Shown piece after piece: positions 43,038 to 53,635 of a stretch of DNA of 64,000 nt. The number at the start of each line of letters is the position of its first letter. The first letter of the stretch is position 1. Source of the DNA: Marinigracilibium pacificum. Lineage in GTDB: Bacteria > Bacteroidota > Bacteroidia > Cytophagales > Cyclobacteriaceae. The notes under the pieces are model-generated. The model worked only from the letters and a program-made list of their open reading frames with translations, had not been told where the DNA came from and made no database searches. A program made the translations under genes and the position numbers. The stretch lies in NCBI RefSeq assembly GCF_012926615.1, contig NZ_JABBNU010000010.1, positions 1-64,000 on the forward strand, in the 5' to 3' direction.

Positions 43038-45341
43038 TTAAAAGGGATAACCGATTGAAAAATTCAGGATCAGGTTATCCCTTCTCCAATCCTTTTTAAA
43101 CGGATTTATATCACTAAACACCCATTCAAAACCTGTGTCATCAATTGGTTTGCGTAATGGGAAAGCCAGATCAAACCTAATAACAATTACAGAAAGATTA
43201 ATTCGTAATCCTGCTCCACCACTAATAGCTATCTCCTTATAAAAGTCTTTGAATTCAAAATTTGCTCCAGGTCTATCAGGGTCTTCATTAAATAACCAGA
43301 TGTTACCGGCATCTATAAAAAATGCACCCTCAAAGTATGTTGCTAACTTCTTTCGGTATTCAGCATTTATTTCAAAACGGATATCACCGGTCTGATCGAC
43401 ATAAATCAACTGGTCGGAAGTGTTTACATAGGTTCCGGGCCCGATTGTTCTTGCTCTGAAACCCCTCAAACTATTCGGGCCTCCACTAAAATATTGCCTT
43501 ACATAGGGCAAACTTCTTGAATTCCCATACGGATATCCAATTCCCAGAAGGATTCTTGTTGCCAGATCATTTCCTTTTTTTCCAACACTGAAATATTTAC
43601 GATACTCCTGAGTTAATCGCACAAACTGAGCATAAGGTACATTCAAAAACTCTTCATCAACCTCATTTTTCTTAGATGAAAATAACGAAAGCACATTTCC
43701 GGCACTTTGGAAATCTACAGTATAATAAAATCTCTCTCTATCTAATTTTTCTTCTAATTGGTTGTTTGAGTAGCCAAGATTTAATCCAAGAATAAACTGT
43801 TGTGAAAAGCTTTGTCTTACAAATGGATTTTGATCAAGGTAATCCAGGAACTCATCTGATTCAGCAAATAATGAAGAATAATTCAACTCAAATGGTTTTA
43901 AATAAAAATCTTCCGTGGCAGAACCCTTCCATTGGTATCCTCCACTTGCCTGAGCTGTTCTGATTCCATAAAGCCCTGCTCTTTGATATTGTGTATATCC
44001 AAGCTTAAACTCTGTAAAGGAAACATACTTTGAGCGATTAAAATTGATGAATGAAGGTATCATTCTTGGAATTCTCAACTTTGCCTCAATACCTGCCTCA
44101 TATGAAAAGCTGTTTCTTCTTTGCTCTGGAGGCCCTCCAAATTGACGTTCCAGATTTCCATTAAGCGATATGGTTAGCTGCTCGGCACCTCTGAAAATAT
44201 TTCGGTTTAACCAGGTAAGCTTAAGCCCGGGACCAACGAAATTATTACTTTTGGCATTTACACCTATCTCAGTCGAAAATGACATTCTGGGAAAACTATA
44301 TAAACCGATAGTGGGTCTGAGTTTATTTGCATTAGTTTCAGGAATCAGCTGAATATCGACATAATTAAACGCCCCCATTCCGGATAGATATCGATATGTT
44401 TTTTCTCTCTCTCTACGATCATATTCCTTACCTGGTGACAAAAACACTCCTCTGGAAATGTGTTTTGATTTATATTTTGCTTCTTTTTCTGCAGAGCTAA
44501 TGTAGACACCGGGTTTTATTTTTGTAACTCTGACATTGGATGAATCAAATTCTGCAGGAGGAAGGTCCTCTCTAACTATTACCGAGTCCAATGTATAATA
44601 TTTTAAGGTTCTTTCTCTTCTATTGGGTTTAATGTTTAGTGTCAATCTAACAGAATTTGGATTTTCATTATTTAAAGTATCAACAAAGAATTCCATATCC
44701 TCCTCATTGAAAAAATAATACCCATTGTTGTTTACATTTTTCGCTATGTTACTTCTTGCCCTCTTTATCCTGTCTAACTGATAATAAGTCCCACTGTCTA
44801 ACTGTATATTATCAAAAGAAGAAACAAAAAGTTGATCTAAAGAGTCATTTTGAGTGTCAATACCAGATTCTAAAGACTCAATAAAATAAGGTTTCTGTGA
44901 GTCAATTATAAATCTGACTTTGGCCTTTTTATCTTTTAATGAATCAATTTTGATCTCGGTACTAACATTGAAATACCCTAAATGAAACAGTCTGTTATTT
45001 ATCACTTCAATTAACTCTGCTTCATTCATTTTAGAAAGCAGGGCAGGAGGAGCACCAATTTCATTTGCGATAAAATAAAAAATTCCTTTTTCTTTTTTTG
45101 GCATCAATCCGTTAATGACAATACCTGTTCGCATCCATAAAAACTTGGAATTTGGCTGAGGCTCAATAATTGAATAAACCTCCTGATAAACCTTTTGAGG
45201 GTTATAAAGTAAACTTTTATCTACATAGTCAACTTCTAAGTCTGTTATTAAATGATCATCGTCCGGTACGTATTGCATACCGGTACATCCGGATAATAAT
45301 CCAAGGAGAATAATAAGATTAATAAAATACCTTTTAGTCAT
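43038..45341 (-). CDS. BamA/TamA-family outer membrane protein with lipobox
   Basis: A 767-residue outer-membrane protein of the Omp85 family. The N-terminus is a lipoprotein signal (LIILLGLLSGCTG), followed by POTRA-like repeats (to about residue 360) and a C-terminal 16-strand-type barrel with the surface-antigen motifs (VRQYFSGGPNSLRGFRART) ending in Phe. A lipidated Omp85 protein is known in Bacteroidota; it probably works with TamB to insert outer-membrane proteins or move lipids. The ATG at 45339-45341 overlaps the end of tamB by eight bases, so both share one transcript. Confidence 0.85.
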   Translation of the reverse strand: MTKRYFINLIILLGLLSGCTGMQYVPDDDHLITDLEVDYVDKSLLYNPQKVYQEVYSIIEPQPNSKFLWMRTGIVINGLMPKKEKGIFYFIANEIGAPPALLSKMNEAELIEVINNRLFHLGYFNVSTEIKIDSLKDKKAKVRFIIDSQKPYFIESLESGIDTQNDSLDQLFVSSFDNIQLDSGTYYQLDRIKRARSNIAKNVNNNGYYFFNEEDMEFFVDTLNNENPNSVRLTLNIKPNRRERTLKYYTLDSVIVREDLPPAEFDSSNVRVTKIKPGVYISSAEKEAKYKSKHISRGVFLSPGKEYDRREREKTYRYLSGMGAFNYVDIQLIPETNANKLRPTIGLYSFPRMSFSTEIGVNAKSNNFVGPGLKLTWLNRNIFRGAEQLTISLNGNLERQFGGPPEQRRNSFSYEAGIEAKLRIPRMIPSFINFNRSKYVSFTEFKLGYTQYQRAGLYGIRTAQASGGYQWKGSATEDFYLKPFELNYSSLFAESDEFLDYLDQNPFVRQSFSQQFILGLNLGYSNNQLEEKLDRERFYYTVDFQSAGNVLSLFSSKKNEVDEEFLNVPYAQFVRLTQEYRKYFSVGKKGNDLATRILLGIGYPYGNSRSLPYVRQYFSGGPNSLRGFRARTIGPGTYVNTSDQLIYVDQTGDIRFEINAEYRKKLATYFEGAFFIDAGNIWLFNEDPDRPGANFEFKDFYKEIAISGGAGLRINLSVIVIRFDLAFPLRKPIDDTGFEWVFSDINPFKKDWRRDNLILNFSIGYPF

Positions 45342-48300
45342 TATTTTCTTCTTCAATTACTGCTTCCTGATTATTTCCATTTTTATCCTGACTTTCCTCA
45401 CCCTTTTTTTCTTCTTCTTTCTTTTTTGATTTAAACAATTGATTGAACTCCTCAAAATCCTTAACAAAGATCAATGAAATACCTGTATTAGTTATCTCAC
45501 CATCTACCATATCAAATTGATTCTCTCTAAATGCTTTTATCTTAAGATTTCCTTCCTTTGTCAATTGGTAAGATACAACAAATTCAGCAGCCCCGACGGT
45601 ACTTTTTGACCGGTCATTTCCTTCTTCTACACCCACAGAACTTCCTACTTGCACTTCAAGCCTGTCATTTAATAGCTTCTTGGAAACACTAAAATCAACC
45701 TCTGTAGTGGTATTACCAGAGGTAGGATTGTCATAAGAACTTACGTCGAAATTCACTTCAACTCCTTTGGCTATCTTATTACCAAAATTATTCAACTGCT
45801 GTGTCAAAATACCATTTACTGAATTCCTGGCTGCTGAAGTAGCAAAATTACTACCTCCCTGAGATGGAGTTTCACTAATAAAACCACCTGTAACAAGTAA
45901 CGCAAACACCTGTTTATTTCTCTCTTGTTCATAATCCTCGGTATCTAATTGCGCTAGCTTTTGCTCAATATTTGGGTAATTCCCCTTTAATTCAGGTGGG
46001 AGGCTTAATGTGAATTTAATTTCAGGTTCTGAAACTATTCCTGTTATCAAAATCCCAACTTGATATGGTATTCGTTCATTTAGTTCATCAAGACCACTAC
46101 CTAATACATTCGTGGTACCAGCGCTAAACAAGTTGTTACTTCTTGTTTTAATCGTATTAAATGCTTCAAACTTAATTTCTCCTTCATAAGGATCACCTTT
46201 CCAGATAACTCTGCTACCTTCTTTAAATTCAAACTGCTTCTTTACCAGACCGTAGTAGTTAAGATTATATTGTCCTCCCTTCACAACATACACTCCGGAA
46301 AGATTTATCTCATCAGTGGTAACTTTTAACGCCAGATCTCCATTTCCATTAATTGTCAGATTATCTCCTGAATTCGGATCTATAACAAGGCTGGTCTTAG
46401 CTTTCGGGTCAATTTTCAATTTTATATTAGCTGAAAACTGACCAATCTGGCCTTTTATTGAGTCTAATACATTTGGCTTTTTTTCTTCAGGAATAATAAC
46501 ATTCCCTTCTTCATCCTCCTGGCTAAATTTCACTATACCTTCATCTGATATCAATTCAAGAGATTCTCCCTCTAACTCAAATGTGATATCCGTCTTATCG
46601 AGAATTGAAATTTCTCCATCAATTTTTGGTGAACTTGCTAATCCTTTTGCAGTTAAATTTATAGAAGTAAATACTGTTCCATATAAAGTATTAAAGTCTT
46701 CTCTTGTATTATCAAGCAGTAAAATTCCATCTGATTTTACTGATAAATCAACTACCGGATTACCGTATCCTGCGGGAAATTCAACAATACCTTTTAAAAC
46801 CAAAGGGTTATTATTTTTATCTCTAATCTTGAATTCTTCAAAATCAACTTTGTCTTGATTAAAAGAAATCTCTTCGTTTTGAATTTTTATATCTGTACCT
46901 GAAAATGGTAAAATTAAATCTGCATTCTGAAATTTAATATTTCCTTCAAAATTAAAATCTTCTCCTGCTGCTGAACCTGATATCTTTGTTTGTGATTTCA
47001 GGTTTATGACTTGAATATATTCACTAGGTAATAGCGAGTTATACTTATTGAACTCTTCAGTGTTAAATAAGACATCAAACTGTAGATTTGAATTTCTTTT
47101 ATTTAAAACAGCATGGGCTTCAAGGTTATTGTTGATTTCATCCTTCCAATTAAGGTTAGCATTTAACTTTTGGTCATTAAATTCAACATCCGTTTCTAAT
47201 AACCCTGCCTCAATTTCTGCCACATAAAGCTCATCTATTTTTACCTTGCCTTTCCCTAGAAATTGATTATTGCTATTCAGTTTACCATTAATATTTCCAT
47301 TTAATTTCCCTTGAACTAAATCAAGTGAATCTCTAAAAGTTACCATGCCCAGGAAATTATCAATCTCAAATTTCTGAAAATCAATATCAATTAATTCTTC
47401 AGACAAATTAACAGCTAATTCTTGTTCTCCTTTTGATATTGAAAAGTCCTTAACGGTAGTTCCGTCAGTATCAAAAATTATTCGACCATTTTGATCTAAA
47501 TCAAACTTGGAGTAATTCAAAAGCCATTGATTTTCAGATGGTTTTATAACCTTCCTCTTGCCTTCATCGCTAAAAATCAACTCCATATTGTATTTCAGGC
47601 TATCATTCTGATCTCTCAACAATAATTCTATTAATACATCATGATTAGAAAGCATGTCAGACCGGAGATTTAAGTTTGCCAGAGATATATCGCCCGCTCT
47701 AAACTCACTTAATTCAAAGTCAAGAAACACGCGATTATTATTGTCTGTCTTCAGATCCATTAAAAGCGTGTCTATTGTCCAACTGGTGGTAACGACTTTG
47801 GGTAAATAAGCATCTAACTCGGTGAGTGTATCATTAACAACTTCAACAGAAATGTTAAATGTATCCAAGTCTACCATTGCCGGATAAAAAGGTTTGATAA
47901 GCCCACTTAAATCCCTCCCAGCAATACTAGTTTTGATAGAATGCGGACCTGGTAGAGAATCATTTATATATTTAAACTCCGAAATATATTCATTCCAATA
48001 TTCAAACCCTGAATTGCTTGTCGAATTGATATCCAGATACTCTCCCGAAAACAATATATTGTGAGAACTATCTGTTATTATACCTTCAGTAATCCAATCC
48101 CCATATTCATAAATAGTTGCAGAATCTTTCTGATTAAATTTGATATTATTAATGTTTAAATCCCAGCTGGTTTCAGCAGAAATTCCCACAGTACCTTTTA
48201 TGTCTCCACTTAATACTAGCGGCAAGCTTTCAACAAATGTACCAAGGTAAAAATCATCAATTTTTAGAGAATCAAAAGTCACTTCTGAATAATCATTCTT

Positions 48301-50370
48301 TAAACTTCCACCACCGAGTAAAATACCACATTCTTTCAAATTAGCGGATAATAGCCATAAGTAGGAGAGATTATCATTTTCTGGTATCAATTCTGCATAG
48401 ATTGAATCAGCCTTGCAGTTACCATACTTCAAATCATACAATTTAACATTACCACTATAAATTGAATTTTCCTTTAACGATTTCCAGTAGATGGATGCCT
48501 GGGATCTTTCAATCTTAGGAAGCAAACTATCATATCTTGATAAATCGACATGCATGTCTACTAATCTGAAGTTTGCCGAATCTCTTGTTTCCTTAAATAA
48601 TTCATAATACCCTTTACCACTTAGGCCTAAATAATCAGATTCTGCATCGATTTCCAGTTCAAGTGCCTTATTTTTTGAATACACTCTCGAATTAACTCTC
48701 AAATCTGAAACCATACTTTTAACCTGGGGAATACCTGATAAATAATTCATGGCAAATGACTTTGGAATATAGGCTTCAAGAACAATATCTGACTGATTAT
48801 TACTTTTATACTCCTTGTAAAATACGCCTCCTGCATGAACAAATGCATCCGCATGAAAAACATAAGCTGTATCAATAATTACCTTTGACTGGTCGCCATT
48901 AAGCTTTATTTTACCATCAATTTTAGCCCGGTTCACCAGGTTTTTATTCAGCTGATTAAAAGTTGAATCCGCAAGGAAAAATTGTAAATCTGCAGGATCC
49001 AAGCTCCATTCTGATATAGTTTTAAATTCAATATTTGAAAGATTTAGACTGTCTTTAAAAAACTCACTATAATTAATAATTCCATTAGAACTTAATGATG
49101 AGCCTCCCCAAACTAATTCCGGGATTTTCCATGAAGCATTGATAGGATCAGCTCTAAGATCAAGCTTGGCGGATGACAATACGCCATTATTATTAACCTT
49201 ACCAGTTAACTTACTAACTGAGAGTTGCAGGATGGAATCATTGATAACCAGTGAGTCTTCAATTGCAAGCTGAAACTCCTTTAACTCTATATAACCCGGA
49301 TTAAAATGAGTGCTGTCCGAAACAGGATCTTCCATCTGTAGTACCAGGGAAGGAACTTCAATTCCAAGCTTTCCGATTAAAATAGAATACCCAAATGCGA
49401 AAGGCAGTTTATTTTCTGATTCCACCGGAGTTTCATTTTCTACTTCTTCTTCATCATTACTTCCAGGTAAGATTTTAAGATTTGAGTCTTTTAGTGCCAA
49501 TTCTATTTCAGAAGCCTCAAGCTCATTACTATTTAAAAGCACATTAGCATTTGTAATATGAAATTGATCAATACCCAAATCATAAAACTGATTCAAGGAC
49601 TCATCATTCCAGGCAAAATCCAAATCACTGACATTAAACTCTTTAACTTTGATATTTGGTAATATTGAAGTGGAAGTATCTTCTTCATTTTCTGGTAAAT
49701 CAGCCAGTGTAGAATTCATTTCAAATTCCAGCCCATTCAATTCAAATGATTTGACCAAATAATTTGATTCACTTAGGTTCAATTCAACATTTTTAACCTT
49801 TAGTTCATCAAGAATTGCATTTAAATTGATCCCTGCCATTTCATATCGAGCATCAATATCCTCTAGTAATACATGACGGACTCCAATGAATTCCCAACTT
49901 CCACCTTCAACATTTTCGGAAGTTTCTGAAACGGAGTCTTGCTTCCCATCACTTTTAAATAATTCATCCAGGTTATTTTGGTTTTCATCAACCATATAAA
50001 TGTTGACTTTTAAACCACTAATATCAATGTTACTTAATTGAATCTCTTTAAAAAATAGAGGAGCAATGTCAATTCCAGCATCAAAATGCTTTAATACAAG
50101 CATTTCGGAGTCTCTTTTATCCTTAATTAAAATGTCTTCTAAATAAATTCCGGGTGAAATTGTCAATCCCAAATGTCCAACTTCAACATAAGTACCTAAT
50201 TGTTTTGAAGCTATTGTTTCAACCTCATTTATTAGAAAATTCTGAATGGGAGGAAACTGAAGATATAATGAAATAGTCAAAAACAAACCAATAACAATTG
50301 CCAGAGCTTTTAAGAAAAAGCCTACCATCTTACCAACAAAGGTCCTAACTGTATCTTTGATCTCTAACAT
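45334..50370 (-). CDS. tamB: Translocation and assembly module protein TamB
   Basis: A 1678-residue envelope-spanning protein. One N-terminal membrane anchor (FLKALAIVIGLFLTISLYLQF, about residue 18-38) is followed by a very long beta-rich region (AsmA/TamB-like, repeating strands such as NIDISGLKVNIYMV) and a C-terminal TamB domain (about 1330-1660; VLDSIKGQIGQFSANIKL, then LLVTGGF). TamB proteins bridge the periplasm and pair with an Omp85 partner, here the gene that overlaps its end, for outer-membrane protein assembly or phospholipid transport. The last 30 residues are very rich in Glu and Lys. Confidence 0.9.
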   Translation of the reverse strand: MLEIKDTVRTFVGKMVGFFLKALAIVIGLFLTISLYLQFPPIQNFLINEVETIASKQLGTYVEVGHLGLTISPGIYLEDILIKDKRDSEMLVLKHFDAGIDIAPLFFKEIQLSNIDISGLKVNIYMVDENQNNLDELFKSDGKQDSVSETSENVEGGSWEFIGVRHVLLEDIDARYEMAGINLNAILDELKVKNVELNLSESNYLVKSFELNGLEFEMNSTLADLPENEEDTSTSILPNIKVKEFNVSDLDFAWNDESLNQFYDLGIDQFHITNANVLLNSNELEASEIELALKDSNLKILPGSNDEEEVENETPVESENKLPFAFGYSILIGKLGIEVPSLVLQMEDPVSDSTHFNPGYIELKEFQLAIEDSLVINDSILQLSVSKLTGKVNNNGVLSSAKLDLRADPINASWKIPELVWGGSSLSSNGIINYSEFFKDSLNLSNIEFKTISEWSLDPADLQFFLADSTFNQLNKNLVNRAKIDGKIKLNGDQSKVIIDTAYVFHADAFVHAGGVFYKEYKSNNQSDIVLEAYIPKSFAMNYLSGIPQVKSMVSDLRVNSRVYSKNKALELEIDAESDYLGLSGKGYYELFKETRDSANFRLVDMHVDLSRYDSLLPKIERSQASIYWKSLKENSIYSGNVKLYDLKYGNCKADSIYAELIPENDNLSYLWLLSANLKECGILLGGGSLKNDYSEVTFDSLKIDDFYLGTFVESLPLVLSGDIKGTVGISAETSWDLNINNIKFNQKDSATIYEYGDWITEGIITDSSHNILFSGEYLDINSTSNSGFEYWNEYISEFKYINDSLPGPHSIKTSIAGRDLSGLIKPFYPAMVDLDTFNISVEVVNDTLTELDAYLPKVVTTSWTIDTLLMDLKTDNNNRVFLDFELSEFRAGDISLANLNLRSDMLSNHDVLIELLLRDQNDSLKYNMELIFSDEGKRKVIKPSENQWLLNYSKFDLDQNGRIIFDTDGTTVKDFSISKGEQELAVNLSEELIDIDFQKFEIDNFLGMVTFRDSLDLVQGKLNGNINGKLNSNNQFLGKGKVKIDELYVAEIEAGLLETDVEFNDQKLNANLNWKDEINNNLEAHAVLNKRNSNLQFDVLFNTEEFNKYNSLLPSEYIQVINLKSQTKISGSAAGEDFNFEGNIKFQNADLILPFSGTDIKIQNEEISFNQDKVDFEEFKIRDKNNNPLVLKGIVEFPAGYGNPVVDLSVKSDGILLLDNTREDFNTLYGTVFTSINLTAKGLASSPKIDGEISILDKTDITFELEGESLELISDEGIVKFSQEDEEGNVIIPEEKKPNVLDSIKGQIGQFSANIKLKIDPKAKTSLVIDPNSGDNLTINGNGDLALKVTTDEINLSGVYVVKGGQYNLNYYGLVKKQFEFKEGSRVIWKGDPYEGEIKFEAFNTIKTRSNNLFSAGTTNVLGSGLDELNERIPYQVGILITGIVSEPEIKFTLSLPPELKGNYPNIEQKLAQLDTEDYEQERNKQVFALLVTGGFISETPSQGGSNFATSAARNSVNGILTQQLNNFGNKIAKGVEVNFDVSSYDNPTSGNTTTEVDFSVSKKLLNDRLEVQVGSSVGVEEGNDRSKSTVGAAEFVVSYQLTKEGNLKIKAFRENQFDMVDGEITNTGISLIFVKDFEEFNQLFKSKKKEEEKKGEESQDKNGNNQEAVIEEENND

Positions 50371-50657
50371 CCAAACATTTTAATAACGCTATTGAGCATA
50401 TAAAATTTAGTCAATCACACAAAAATCCCATTATCAATTACGGATTGAATTGATTAGATTAAATTCAATTGCATACTTTCAAACAATAATTCTGAGTTTT
50501 CAAGTTTAATTATCAAAATAACTTCCTAATTTTTAATATTGGTTTTCTTTGATTTATAATAAAACAGAGTAAAGTACTTTAATTGCTATGTGCCTATATA
50601 ATTCCAAAGAAAATTAACTTAGAAGTAAACTTAATAATATAAAAACTGTTCATAATA

Positions 50658-51836
50658 TTAGTCACAGAATTTATTAATTAATTCATCAACATCTTTATTT
50701 CCATTGTTCGAAATATAATCAAGATCCTGACAGCCACTTTCAAATTCATCAATTGAAAAATAACTCATTGCTCGATTAAAATAAGCATTATCATAATGTT
50801 GATCTAAACTGATTGCCAATGAATACCATTCAATAGCGTCGCTATACCTATTTTGTTTAAAAGCGATATTCCCTCTGCCCATAATTGCATTTAATTTTGT
50901 TGGAGCAATTTCAATCAAACTCAAATATATCTGTTCTGCTTCCTGTAACTCTCCATTCTTCTCTTTTAGCAAGGCGATATTATAAACCTTCTCGTAGTTA
51001 TCTAAAGAATTAAAATCTACAAAAATGCTGTCCGGTACGGGTAGGTTATTAGTCAATAAAAGATATATCAATTCATTTGAGTACATTTCCATTTTGAATC
51101 CTCTGTTTGATAACTCTTTTATTAATGACATTGCCAACCCTGTTTTATTTGCCTCGATTGATCTGGAAAGCCAGTCATTAATACGTTGTCCAAAAATTTC
51201 ATTACCAATATTTGAAAAAATAGGTTGGTTCATATCGTGCTCGGAAAAACTATTACCAAAAACTAACAGATCAATTTCTGATGCAGATTTAAAAGCACTT
51301 GCTTGACTGAAGTTTCTAATTGTATCCAGATCATGATTACCAATTAAAAAATAACTTAGTGTTCCATAGTATGAAATTGCGTCAGGAAGATAACTTTGAT
51401 CTTTTACAGTAGTAACATATCCCTGTTCATTTAACTGAAATAAAATGTCTGTATTGTAATTCATAGTATCCGTAATATTTTTGGCCTTGATAAAATAATC
51501 ATTGGCCATAATAATATTCCGATTGTTATAGGCAGTAATTCCGGCTTTTAAAAAAATAAATGGATTTTTGGTATTTCTTTGATTTAGAATAGCATAATCT
51601 AACAAAGCCTCATCTGATAAGTTCATTTGTTCAAAAATCTGGGCTCTTAGCAGTCTCACTTCATCATTTTTTGGATATTCGGAAAGACATTTATTGGCAC
51701 AATCTAAAGCTTCTTCCAGATGTTGATTTTTAAAGTTTATTTCAGCTTCATCACATATATTTTGTGAATAAATCTTAACAAAACTGAAAAGATTTGTAAT
51801 GAAAATAGATAATAATATGACTTTGTGAAAATACAT
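50658..51836 (-). CDS. Exported TPR-repeat protein
   Basis: A 392-residue protein with an N-terminal signal peptide (VILLSIFITNLFSFVKIYS) and several tetratricopeptide repeats (EEALDCANKCLSEYPKNDEVRLLRAQIFEQ, EAEQIYLSLIEIAPTKLNAIMGRGNIAF, DAIEWYSLAISLDQHYDNAYFNRAM). TPRs make protein-binding surfaces. A periplasmic scaffold role is likely; the partner is unknown. Divergent from yqhD. Confidence 0.75.
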   Translation of the reverse strand: MYFHKVILLSIFITNLFSFVKIYSQNICDEAEINFKNQHLEEALDCANKCLSEYPKNDEVRLLRAQIFEQMNLSDEALLDYAILNQRNTKNPFIFLKAGITAYNNRNIIMANDYFIKAKNITDTMNYNTDILFQLNEQGYVTTVKDQSYLPDAISYYGTLSYFLIGNHDLDTIRNFSQASAFKSASEIDLLVFGNSFSEHDMNQPIFSNIGNEIFGQRINDWLSRSIEANKTGLAMSLIKELSNRGFKMEMYSNELIYLLLTNNLPVPDSIFVDFNSLDNYEKVYNIALLKEKNGELQEAEQIYLSLIEIAPTKLNAIMGRGNIAFKQNRYSDAIEWYSLAISLDQHYDNAYFNRAMSYFSIDEFESGCQDLDYISNNGNKDVDELINKFCD

Positions 51837-51971
51837 TGATAATGAATCATTTAGTCATTATATATTTACGTTAAACCAGATAAAATAAATACTTGTTACA
51901 ACAGTAATTTATCAAATAACAGTAACAATATTAATCACCATACCGTTTTAACAAGACCAAAAGGCACAAAT

Positions 51972-53132
51972 ATGAACAATTTTGAATTTTATAATCCGGT
52001 AAAAATAATTTTCGGAAAAGATCAAATAAGCAAACTTCCTAATCATATACCTACATCATCAAGAATAATGATCACCTATGGCGGTGGCTCAATTAAGAAA
52101 AACGGGGTTTATGATCAAGTAATAAAAGCATTAGAAGGGCATTTCATTGTTGAATTTGGTGGAATTGAACCAAATCCTCACTATGAAACTGCCATGAAGG
52201 CAGTTGAATTAGCAAGAGAAAACCAAATTGATTTTATACTGGCAGTAGGAGGTGGGTCAGTTATCGATGCAACCAAATTTATTGCTGCGGCAATCCCTTT
52301 TAATGATGGTGATCCATGGACAATTCTAAGTGAAAAGAAACCAGTAAAGTCAGCTATATCATTTGGTTCAATATTGACACTTCCAGCCACAGGATCAGAA
52401 ATGAATTCAGGGTCGGTTATTACAAAAGTTGAAACAAAAGAAAAGCTTGCATTTGGTTCACCATTTACCTTTCCTCAATTTAGTATCCTAGATCCAACAG
52501 TTGCATCTACACTTCCTCAAAGACAGGTTGCAAATGGTGTTGTTGATGCTTTCACACACGTTGTTGAGCAATATATGACTTATAAAGTTGATGCCCCTCT
52601 TCAGGACAGATTGGCAGAATCGATTTTATTAACACTTATTGAAGAAGGTCCGAAAGCCTATGAAGATCCATCAAACTATGATGCTATGGCCAACTTAATG
52701 TGGTGTGCAACAATGGCATTAAATGGAATAATCAGAGCCGGAGTTCCGGTAGACTGGGCGACACATGGAATAGGGCATGAACTAACAGCCTTACATGGAA
52801 TTGACCACGCAAGAACCCTTGCAATTGTTCTTCCTGGAGTATGGAGAGTCTTGAAAGAAGAAAAGAAAGATAAGTTAATTCAATACGCTGAAAGAATCTG
52901 GAACATAACAGAAGGTTCTGAAAATGAAAAAATAGACAAAGCAATTGAAGCAACTGAAAGATTTTTTGAATCTTTGGGAATCAAAACAAAAATGAAAGAC
53001 TACAATGTAGGCACAGATACGATTGATACAATCGTTGATCGTTTTGAAAAAAGAGGCTGGACGGCACTAGGAGACAGGCAACTTGCTGATATCCCGACTA
53101 TTAAAGAAATATTAAATACACAGTTGCAATAA
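51972..53132 (+). CDS. yqhD: NADPH-dependent aldehyde reductase YqhD
   Basis: An iron-containing (often zinc) alcohol dehydrogenase of 386 residues that follows the E. coli YqhD pattern closely: NNFEFYNPVKIIFGKD, GGGS at 37-40 (the NADPH-preferring motif), ILAVGGGSVIDATKFIA, NGVVDAFTHVVEQY and HGIGHELTALHGIDHARTL (metal ligands). It reduces toxic short-chain aldehydes, including methylglyoxal and lipid peroxidation products. Probably co-transcribed with the thioesterase gene seven bases downstream. A methylglyoxal synthase gene lies 1.4 kb away. Confidence 0.9.
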   Translation: MNNFEFYNPVKIIFGKDQISKLPNHIPTSSRIMITYGGGSIKKNGVYDQVIKALEGHFIVEFGGIEPNPHYETAMKAVELARENQIDFILAVGGGSVIDATKFIAAAIPFNDGDPWTILSEKKPVKSAISFGSILTLPATGSEMNSGSVITKVETKEKLAFGSPFTFPQFSILDPTVASTLPQRQVANGVVDAFTHVVEQYMTYKVDAPLQDRLAESILLTLIEEGPKAYEDPSNYDAMANLMWCATMALNGIIRAGVPVDWATHGIGHELTALHGIDHARTLAIVLPGVWRVLKEEKKDKLIQYAERIWNITEGSENEKIDKAIEATERFFESLGIKTKMKDYNVGTDTIDTIVDRFEKRGWTALGDRQLADIPTIKEILNTQLQ

Positions 53133-53139
53133 ATTAACT

Positions 53140-53598
53140 ATGCAGAGTAATTCATTAAAAAACGTATTTGAGGTAAGATGGTCTGACATCGATGCTAATA
53201 TTCACCTGAGACATTCGGCTTATGCAGACTTTTGTGCACAAGCTAGATTAAGATACTTAAGTGAGGCTGGTCTTACCTTCGATTTATTCAAAAAACTACA
53301 TATCGGACCTGTTTTATTCAGAGAAGAATTAAAATATTTACGCGAGGTTCCTTTTGGCGAGCATATCACCGTAGAAACCAATTTGTTAAAAATACGAGAA
53401 GATGCTTCAAGATGGACGATCAAACATGTTGTTTACAGAGAAGATGGTGTAAAAGCAGCTGAAGTCATCGTTGAAGGTGCGTGGATCGATATTTTAAAGA
53501 GAAAGTTAACTACTTTACCTGAAGAAATGACTGAGAGATTCAAGTCTCTTCCGAAATCAGAAGATTTTGAAATTGAGCCATTAAAAGCCTCAGTTTAA
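53140..53598 (+). CDS. Acyl-CoA thioesterase (hot-dog fold)
   Basis: A 152-residue hot-dog thioesterase of the 4-hydroxybenzoyl-CoA/YbgC type, with the motif VRWSDIDANIHLRHSAYADF (catalytic Asp in SDID) near the N-terminus. It hydrolyses acyl-CoA or a related thioester; the substrate is unknown. It begins seven bases after yqhD, so it is in the same operon and ends at a strong bidirectional terminator. Confidence 0.85.
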   Translation: MQSNSLKNVFEVRWSDIDANIHLRHSAYADFCAQARLRYLSEAGLTFDLFKKLHIGPVLFREELKYLREVPFGEHITVETNLLKIREDASRWTIKHVVYREDGVKAAEVIVEGAWIDILKRKLTTLPEEMTERFKSLPKSEDFEIEPLKASV

Positions 53599-53600
53599 AA

Positions 53601-53635
53601 ATAAGAAAGGAGCTGTAGCACAGCTCCTTTCTTAT
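53601..53635. terminator. Bidirectional terminator between convergent operons
   Basis: ATAAGAAAGGAGCTGT (53601-53616) and ACAGCTCCTTTCTTAT (53620-53635) are perfect complements with a 3-base loop. The stop codon of the minus-strand phosphodiesterase gene (53632-53634) lies inside the stem. Confidence 0.9.
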